A stretch of 37,277 nucleotides of DNA, taken from assembly GCF_902806475.1 (NCBI RefSeq), contig NZ_CADCWS010000018.1:1-37277 (forward strand), written 5' to 3'. The position numbers were made by a program, and so were the translations under genes. Source of the DNA: Candidatus Frankia nodulisporulans (GTDB taxonomy: Bacteria; Actinomycetota; Actinomycetes; Frankiales; Frankiaceae). The notes beneath the pieces were generated by a model. That model had not been told where the DNA came from. It saw only the letters and a program-made list of their open reading frames with translations, and did no database searches. Each line of letters starts with the position of its first letter. The first letter of the stretch is position 1. Of this stretch, positions 32,624-37,277 are shown piece after piece.

Positions 32624-33567
32624 GTGACGCGACCTTCCTGCCTGGACCGTCCGGCGGCCTGTCCGGCTCCTCCGGGGGCGGCGAGCGGCACGAACTGGGC
32701 CACGTGCGGGCGTTCCTACGGCTGGTCGTCATCGAACACTCGGTGTTCGCGTTGCCGTTCGCCTACATCGCGGCGCTGGCCGCCTGCTTCGACGCGTCCC
32801 GCTCGGTGCACTGGACGGACCTCGGGCTGGTCACGATCGCGATGGTCGCCGCCCGCACCTTCGCCATGGCCGCCAACCGGATCATCGACCGGGCGATCGA
32901 CGCCCGCAACCCGCGCACCGCCGGTCGGGAACTGGTCACCGGCGCGATGTCGGTGCGCACCGCGGTGGTCGGCTCGGTGGTCGCGCTCGCCGTGTTCCTC
33001 GCCGCCGCGGCGATGCTGAGCTGGCTGTGTCTGGCCCTCGCGCCGGTCGCCGTCGCCCCCCTGGTCGTCTACCCGTACGCCAAGCGTTTCACCGACTTCC
33101 CGCACGCCGTCCTCGGCATCGCCCAGGCCATCGCCCCCGTCGGTGCCTGGATCGCCGTCTCCGGCCACTGGTCGTGGGCCGCCGTCGTGCTCGGCCTCGC
33201 CGTCGGTGCCTGGATCGGCGGGTTCGACCTCATCTACGCCTGCCAGGACGCGGAGATCGACCGCCGCATCGGCGTACGGTCGGTCCCGGCCCGGTTCGGG
33301 ATCCGCGGCGCGCTGATCGGCTCGACAGTCACACACATCGTCACGTTCGCCCTGTTCGTGACGTACGGCCTGATGGAGGGCACCGGCGCGTTCTGGTGGG
33401 CCGGCCTCGCCATGACCGCGGCCACGTTATCCTACGAGCACGCCATCGTCTCCCCGAACGATCTCTCCCGGGTCAACCGGGCCTTCCTCACGGCGAACGG
33501 CTTCGTCGGCATCGCCCTGTTCGCCTTCGCCGTCGCAGACCTGTTCAGCCGCGGTCTGTCGGTCTGA
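32620..33567 (+). CDS. mqnP: UbiA-family prenyltransferase, menaquinone (MqnP)
   Basis: A 315-residue integral membrane prenyltransferase that attaches the polyprenyl chain to the naphthoquinone acid. The first Asp-rich motif is NRIIDRAIDARNPRT near 86-100, the NxxxDxxxD pattern. The second is YACQDAEIDRRIGVRS near 205-220. About eight hydrophobic helices are visible. The N-terminus has a Gly/Ser-rich stretch of about 25 residues. GTG at 32620 overlaps the UbiD stop, suggesting coupled translation. Neighbouring UbiD, UbiX, MqnE and MqnA place it in the futalosine pathway and not in ubiquinone synthesis. Confidence 0.9.
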   Translation: MSDATFLPGPSGGLSGSSGGGERHELGHVRAFLRLVVIEHSVFALPFAYIAALAACFDASRSVHWTDLGLVTIAMVAARTFAMAANRIIDRAIDARNPRTAGRELVTGAMSVRTAVVGSVVALAVFLAAAAMLSWLCLALAPVAVAPLVVYPYAKRFTDFPHAVLGIAQAIAPVGAWIAVSGHWSWAAVVLGLAVGAWIGGFDLIYACQDAEIDRRIGVRSVPARFGIRGALIGSTVTHIVTFALFVTYGLMEGTGAFWWAGLAMTAATLSYEHAIVSPNDLSRVNRAFLTANGFVGIALFAFAVADLFSRGLSV

Positions 33568-33568
33568 C

Positions 33569-34318
33569 GTGCCGAGGGTGCCCTGGGTGGTGGGGGTCAG
33601 CGGCGCCAGCGGCACCCCGTACGCCGCCGCGGTGCTCGGCGGCCTGCTGGCCGCCGGCCATCCGGTCGACCTGGTGCTCTCCCGCGCCGCCCGGCTCACC
33701 CTGCTGGACGAGACCGGCCTCGCCTGGCACGACAGCGCCTGGCCGCCGGTCCTGACCGCCTGGCTCCGCGCCCCCTTCGGCGCCGCAGCCACCTCCGCTG
33801 TCCCGTCCGGACCAGGGGCAGCGTCCAGGCTCGGGGAACTGCTCGCGGCGCGGGTCAGGGTGCACGCCCCCGGCAATCTCGCGGCCGGGCCCAGCAGCGG
33901 CTCCTACCCCACCCGCGGGATGATCGTGGTCCCGGCGAGCACCGCCTGCCTCGCCGGCATCGCCCTCGGCCTGTCCAAGGACCTGCTCCAACGCTGCGCG
34001 GACGTGACCCTCAAGGAAGGCCGCCGCCTGCTTGTCGTCCCCCGCGAGATGCCCTACACCGGGGCGACCCTGCGGCACATGCTCACCCTGCACGAGGCCG
34101 GCGCGGTCGTGGCCGCGGCGAGCCCCGGCTTCTACGCGGGCGCCCGCGACGCCGCCGACCTGGTCGACTTCGTCGCCGGACGAGTCCTGGACGCCGCCGG
34201 CGTCCCGCACACGCTCTACCGCCGCTGGTCCGGCGAACTCGGCGCCGCCCGCGGCGACACGCAGCCCCGAAACGGTTCCGCGGAACCGGCTGGCGACCTC
34301 GGGCATCCAGGCCGATGA
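33569..34318 (+). CDS. ubiX: UbiX-family flavin prenyltransferase
   Basis: A 249-residue flavoprotein that prenylates reduced FMN to make the cofactor of UbiD enzymes. GVSGASGTPYAAAVL gives the N-terminal SGASG flavin loop, MIVVPASTACLAGIALGLSKDLLQRCADVTLKE holds the central active-site segment, and VPREMPYTGATLRHMLTLHEAGAVV is the C-terminal motif. It is longer than the usual 190-210 residues because of a Pro/Ala loop (about 60-90) and a hydrophilic C-terminal tail. GTG at 33569 comes 1 nt after mqnP. Confidence 0.9.
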   Translation: MPRVPWVVGVSGASGTPYAAAVLGGLLAAGHPVDLVLSRAARLTLLDETGLAWHDSAWPPVLTAWLRAPFGAAATSAVPSGPGAASRLGELLAARVRVHAPGNLAAGPSSGSYPTRGMIVVPASTACLAGIALGLSKDLLQRCADVTLKEGRRLLVVPREMPYTGATLRHMLTLHEAGAVVAAASPGFYAGARDAADLVDFVAGRVLDAAGVPHTLYRRWSGELGAARGDTQPRNGSAEPAGDLGHPGR

Positions 34319-34374
34319 TCGCCCCACAGCCGCCCCCGAGGCTCCCTGGCGGAACCAGCCTCCGAGGGAGCACA

Positions 34375-34412
34375 GTGTTCCCGGACAGGCGAGGTGTTCC
34401 CGGACGGGCGAG
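34375..34412 (+). repeat. Tandem 19-bp repeat
   Basis: GTGTTCCCGGACAGGCGAG and GTGTTCCCGGACGGGCGAG are adjacent copies with one mismatch. They lie in the 120-bp gap between ubiX and the first DUF4229-like gene, ending 26 nt before its start. Confidence 0.8.
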
Positions 34413-34438
34413 GCGGCGGTGAAGCGAGGGTGACGGAT

Positions 34439-34687
34439 ATGGCGGGCGGCGACTCGGCGAAGAAAAAGGCGAAGGCGAAGGCGGCCCCGCCGTCCGATGT
34501 CGATCTGCGGGCGCAGCTGCCGTACTTCGTGGCGCGGTTGGCGGTGCTGGTGCTGGTCACGGTGGTTCTGGCGCTCGTGGGGGTGAGCGTGCTGCTGGCG
34601 GTGCTGATCGGGTTCGTCGTGGCGGGGCTGCTGACCTGGCCGCTGGGGCGGTTGCAGCGGCGGGCGGCCAGGCGCGACCGCCAGTAG
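34439..34687 (+). CDS. DUF4229-like small membrane protein (copy 1)
   Basis: An 82-residue protein. A Lys/Ala-rich N-terminus (KKKAKAKAAPP) is followed by LPYFVARLAVLVLVTVVLALVG and LLAVLIGFVVAGLLTWPLG, two transmembrane helices joined by a short turn, and a basic end (RRAARRDRQ). This matches the DUF4229 layout. ATG at 34439 has GAGGG 8 nt upstream; GTG at 34430 is an in-frame alternative. It sits directly before mqnE. The function is unknown. Confidence 0.78.
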   Translation: MAGGDSAKKKAKAKAAPPSDVDLRAQLPYFVARLAVLVLVTVVLALVGVSVLLAVLIGFVVAGLLTWPLGRLQRRAARRDRQ

Positions 34688-34760
34688 TGAACCCCTCCGA
34701 CGAGGGGGGCTGTGATGGGGCAGCCGTGCCGGGACAGGCGGAGCGGGGCGACGATCGGGC

Positions 34761-34773
34761 TAGTCTGGACCGT
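34761..34773 (+). promoter_or_regulatory. Candidate -10 for leaderless mqnE
   Basis: TAGTCT at 34761-34766 fits TANNNT and is followed after exactly 7 nt by the mqnE ATG, so +1 would fall on the A of ATG. No ribosome site precedes this ATG. No clear -35 is visible. Confidence 0.5.
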
Positions 34774-35922
34774 ATGGATGCTGGGCTCAAACGGGAGATC
34801 GAGGCGAAGGTCGCGGCCGGTGAGCGCCTGAGCCGAGCCGACGGTGAGGCGCTGTACGGCAGCGACGACCTGGCCTGGCTGGGTGGCCTCGCGCACGACG
34901 TCCGCACCCGAAAGAACGGCGACCGGACGTTCTTCAACGTCAACCGGCACCTGAATCTCACCAACGTGTGCTCGGCGTCCTGCGCCTACTGCTCGTTCCA
35001 GCGCAAGCCCGGCGAGTCCGACGCGTACACGATGCGCATCGAGGAGGCCGTCCGGCTGGCGAAGGAGATGGAGCCGGCCGGCATCACCGAGCTGCACATC
35101 GTCAACGGCCTGCACCCGACCCTGCCGTGGCGCTACTACCCGCGCTCACTGCGCGAGCTGGGCAAGGCGCTGCCGGGGATGGCGCTCAAGGCGTTCACCG
35201 CCACCGAGATCCACTGGTTCGAGAAGATCAGCGGGCTGCCCGCCGACGAGATCCTCGACGAACTGATCGACGCGGGCCTCGAGTCGCTCACCGGCGGCGG
35301 CGCGGAGATCTTCGACTGGGAGATCCGGCAGAAGATCGTCGGCCACGAGACCCACTGGGAGGACTGGTCGCGCATCCACCGGCTCGCGCACGCCAAGGGG
35401 CTGCGCACGCCGTGCACGATGCTCTACGGCCACATCGAGGAGCCCCGCCACCGGGTGGACCACGTGCTGCGGCTGCGTGAACTGCAGGACGAGACCGGCG
35501 GGTTCGCGGTGTTCATCCCGCTGCGGTTCCAGCACGACGCGGCCGGCGACCCGCGCAACCGGCTGATGAACCAGCCGATGGCCACCGGTGCCGAGGCGCT
35601 GAAGACCTTCGCCGTCTCCCGGCTGCTGTTCGACAACGTCGACCACGTCAAGTGCTTCTGGGTGATGCACGGCCTCACGACCGCCCAGCTCGCACTGAAC
35701 TTCGGTGCTGACGACCTGGACGGTTCCGTCGTCGAGTACAAGATCACCCACGACGCGGACCGGTTCGGCACCCCGACCACGATGACCCGCGAGGACCTGC
35801 TGGGCATCATCCGGGACGCCGGGTTCCGGCCGGTCGAGCGGGACACCCGCTACCGGGAGATCCGCGCCTACGGCGGGCCCGATCCGGCCCGCCGCGAGGT
35901 CGCCACGGCCATCGACGCCTGA
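34774..35922 (+). CDS. mqnE: Aminofutalosine synthase (radical SAM)
   Basis: A 382-residue radical SAM enzyme adding the 5'-deoxyadenosyl radical to 3-[(1-carboxyvinyl)oxy]benzoate, the MqnA product, to give aminofutalosine. The iron-sulfur motif is CSASCAYC (CxxxCxxC, first Cys at 66) in LNLTNVCSASCAYCSF. GITELHIVNGLHPTLPW, LTGGGAEIFDWEIRQKI and HETHWEDWSRIHRLAH match the MqnE family (Streptomyces SCO4494). ATG at 34774 gives the normal family length and has a -10-like TAGTCT 7 nt upstream; an in-frame start at 34687 would add 29 unlikely residues. It lies between two DUF4229-like genes. Confidence 0.93.
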   Translation: MDAGLKREIEAKVAAGERLSRADGEALYGSDDLAWLGGLAHDVRTRKNGDRTFFNVNRHLNLTNVCSASCAYCSFQRKPGESDAYTMRIEEAVRLAKEMEPAGITELHIVNGLHPTLPWRYYPRSLRELGKALPGMALKAFTATEIHWFEKISGLPADEILDELIDAGLESLTGGGAEIFDWEIRQKIVGHETHWEDWSRIHRLAHAKGLRTPCTMLYGHIEEPRHRVDHVLRLRELQDETGGFAVFIPLRFQHDAAGDPRNRLMNQPMATGAEALKTFAVSRLLFDNVDHVKCFWVMHGLTTAQLALNFGADDLDGSVVEYKITHDADRFGTPTTMTREDLLGIIRDAGFRPVERDTRYREIRAYGGPDPARREVATAIDA

Positions 35923-35936
35923 GGCGGGCCGTCGCG

Positions 35937-36185
35937 ATGGTGAGCAGCAACCCGCGGTATCCGTCCCGCCCGCCGGGGGCACCGGGCACCGGGTGGGTGT
36001 TCGCGCTGGCGTTCGTGGTCATTCTCGTCCCCGGCATCGTGGTCGACGCGTTGCTGGCCTGGGTCGGGGTGCCGATCGGCCCGGCGGCCCTGCTGGGGCT
36101 GCTCGCGGTCTTCGTCGGGCTGGGCTTCTTCCCGACCGTGCTGCGCCGCCTCGGCTGGGTGCCGGCGAGAAAACGGAGGTCCTGA
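35937..36185 (+). CDS. Small two-helix membrane protein
   Basis: An 82-residue protein: a Pro-rich N-terminus, hydrophobic helix WVFALAFVVILVPGIVVDALL, short linker GVPIGP, second helix LLGLLAVFVGLGFFPTVL, then a basic end (ARKRRS). The layout mirrors the DUF4229-like proteins on either side, but sequence similarity is weak. The stop overlaps the next ATG (TGATG), so it is translated with copy 2. No function can be assigned. Confidence 0.75.
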   Translation: MVSSNPRYPSRPPGAPGTGWVFALAFVVILVPGIVVDALLAWVGVPIGPAALLGLLAVFVGLGFFPTVLRRLGWVPARKRRS

Positions 36186-36433
36186 TGAAGTGGCCCAACC
36201 GGCCCGGCCCACGGCCACAGCGCGGGCTGCTGGCCATCAACGTGCGGTACTTCGCGGTGCGGGCACTGCTGTTCGGGGTGGTACTGGCCGTCGTGCTGCT
36301 GCTCGGGCTTGGCGGCCTGCTCGCCTTCCTGCTGGCGCTGGCGATCAGTGGGCTGGCCAGCTATCCACTGGCGCTGCGGCAACGTCGGGCCGTCATCGAC
36401 GCGATGGAGAACCGACACGGCGGGCAGCGTTGA
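36185..36433 (+). CDS. DUF4229-like small membrane protein (copy 2)
   Basis: An 82-residue protein with a Pro/Arg-rich start, then VRYFAVRALLFGVVLAVVLLLG and LLAFLLALAISGLASYPLAL, two helices. It ends in RQRRAVIDAMENRHGGQR. It resembles copy 1 at 34439 in the YFxxR helix start and the xxxSYPL/TWPL helix end. GGAGG is 6 nt before the ATG. The stop overlaps the mqnA start (TTGA), so it is tightly coupled to menaquinone synthesis. Confidence 0.8.
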   Translation: MKWPNRPGPRPQRGLLAINVRYFAVRALLFGVVLAVVLLLGLGGLLAFLLALAISGLASYPLALRQRRAVIDAMENRHGGQR

Positions 36434-37277
36434 ACAGCGGGCCGGCGCGGCCACGGGTCGGGCACATCCAGTTCCTGAACTGCCTGCCCCTGTACTGGGG
36501 GCTGGTCCACTCGGGCGCGCTGCTCGACCTCGAACTGACCAAGGACACCCCGGACCGGCTGGCCGAGGCGCTCGTCGCCGGTGATCTGGATATCGGGCCG
36601 ATCAGCCTGGTCGAGTACCTGCGCCATGCCGACGAGCTGGTCGTCCTACCGGATCTCGCCGTCGGATCGGACGGACCGGTGCTGTCCGTGCTGCTCAGCA
36701 CGGCGGTGCCGCTGGCCGAGGTGCGCACGGTCGCGCTCGGCTCCACGTCCCGGACGAGTGTGCTGCTGGCGCGGATGCTGCTGGAGGAACTGCACGGCCT
36801 CACCCCGACCTACGTGACGATGCCGCCCGACCTGCCGCTGATGCTGCGGGAAGCGGACGCGGCGGTGATCATCGGGGATGTGGCGCTGCGGGAGACCTAC
36901 GAGGCCGAGCGGGACGGGGCGGCGCATCCGCTCGGTCTGATCGACCTGGGCGCGGCCTGGCGGGACTGGAGCGGGCTGCCGATGGTGTTCGCGGTGTGGG
37001 CGGCCCGCCGGTCCTTCGCCGACCAGCACCCCGGGGTGGTCAAGGAGGTGCATGACGCCTTCCGCGCCGGCCTCGACCTCGCGCTCGGCGACGTGGCGGC
37101 GGTCGCGGCCCGGGCGGCCCGGTTCGAGGTGTTCGACCCGGCGACGCTCGCCCGCTACTTCACCACGCTGGACTTCTCCCTGGGTGAGCGGCAACAGGCC
37201 GGCATCCGGGCCTTCGCGGCCCGGGCCGCCCGCCGCGGCGACGTACCGCCGCTACGGACCATGACCTTCGCCCAGGT
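36430..37277 (+). CDS. mqnA: Chorismate dehydratase (MqnA), runs off the window
   Basis: At least 282 residues, open at the window end and probably almost complete. MqnA dehydrates chorismate to 3-[(1-carboxyvinyl)oxy]benzoate, the first step of the futalosine menaquinone pathway. The fold is that of periplasmic-binding-like proteins: RVGHIQFLNCLPLYWGL at the N-terminus, LVAGDLDIGPISLVEYL near 55, GSTSRTSVLLARMLL near 105, and AAVIIGDVAL near 145. DLGAAWRDWSGLPMVFAVW follows near 180. The start is TTG at 36430, overlapping the upstream stop; no ATG or GTG is available near the first strand. Its product is used by MqnE encoded just upstream. Confidence 0.9.
   Translation, partial: MNSGPARPRVGHIQFLNCLPLYWGLVHSGALLDLELTKDTPDRLAEALVAGDLDIGPISLVEYLRHADELVVLPDLAVGSDGPVLSVLLSTAVPLAEVRTVALGSTSRTSVLLARMLLEELHGLTPTYVTMPPDLPLMLREADAAVIIGDVALRETYEAERDGAAHPLGLIDLGAAWRDWSGLPMVFAVWAARRSFADQHPGVVKEVHDAFRAGLDLALGDVAAVAARAARFEVFDPATLARYFTTLDFSLGERQQAGIRAFAARAARRGDVPPLRTMTFAQ

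Noticed and set aside
1-37277. tRNA/rRNA genes, CRISPR arrays, IS elements, prophage
   Set aside because: None seen by eye: no cloverleaf with a GGTTCRA arm in the gaps, no regularly spaced repeats, and no transposase, integrase or phage motifs. A tRNAscan or Infernal run was not possible.

Overview
The window is high-GC (roughly 70% or more, by eye) actinobacterial chromosome. GTG starts, 4-nt stop/start overlaps, a BldN-type sigma factor next to rex-hemACDB, and two DUF4229-like proteins among futalosine-pathway menaquinone genes suggest a filamentous actinomycete. I think a Frankia-like organism is likely, but that is inference from style and gene order. I see no phage, IS, CRISPR, rRNA or tRNA.

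Layout. (1) 105-5748: a divergent SAM-hydrolase-fold protein, a GalE2-like epimerase, a PlsC-like acyltransferase with a long low-complexity N-terminus, a SerB1-like HAD phosphatase (minus) and a BldN-like ECF sigma factor (minus). (2) 5928-13021: a glutaredoxin-like protein, the NADH sensor Rex with a palindromic operator in front of it, and the tightly overlapped hemA-hemC-hemD-hemB. (3) 13326-16274: a CsoR-like operator, copZ and the copper ATPase copA. (4) 16367-18136: a methionyl-tRNA synthetase paralogue on the minus strand. Its leader carries what looks like a leaderless, methionine-rich peptide followed by a strong hairpin. (5) 18137-22141: a CDF metal exporter, an ECF42-type sigma gene interrupted by an in-frame TGA, and a cytochrome P450. 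(6) 22491-30261: hemL, a histidine phosphatase, an RlmA/TlrB-type rRNA methyltransferase, and the System II cytochrome c assembly set (ResA-like, CcdA, ResB, CcsB), ending in a bidirectional terminator. (7) 30335-37277: a small PLDc_N-type membrane protein (minus), then menaquinone genes: UbiD-type mqnL, mqnP, ubiX, mqnE and mqnA, interleaved with three tiny membrane proteins. mqnA runs off the window.

How it works together. The window is a respiratory-chain assembly region. It makes 5-aminolevulinate and uroporphyrinogen III (hemA, hemL, hemB, hemC, hemD), exports copper and divalent metals (copZA, CDF), attaches heme to cytochromes c (ResA/CcdA/ResB/CcsB) and builds menaquinone by the futalosine route. 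Rex sits upstream of the heme genes and could tie them to the NADH/NAD+ ratio. The order GalE2-acyltransferase-SerB1-glutaredoxin-hemACDB...hemL-phosphatase-ResA-CcdA-ResB-CcsB is also that of the Mycobacterium tuberculosis Rv0501-Rv0529 region, so the backbone is ancient. The copper genes, MetRS paralogue, CDF, sigma gene and P450 lie between hemB and hemL.

The most novel signal is the putative methionine-sensing attenuator in front of the MetRS paralogue (17879-18052). Also notable are the in-frame TGA in the sigma gene, the altered active site of the SAM-hydrolase-like protein, a BldD-like box at 997-1011, and several in-frame repeat tracts.
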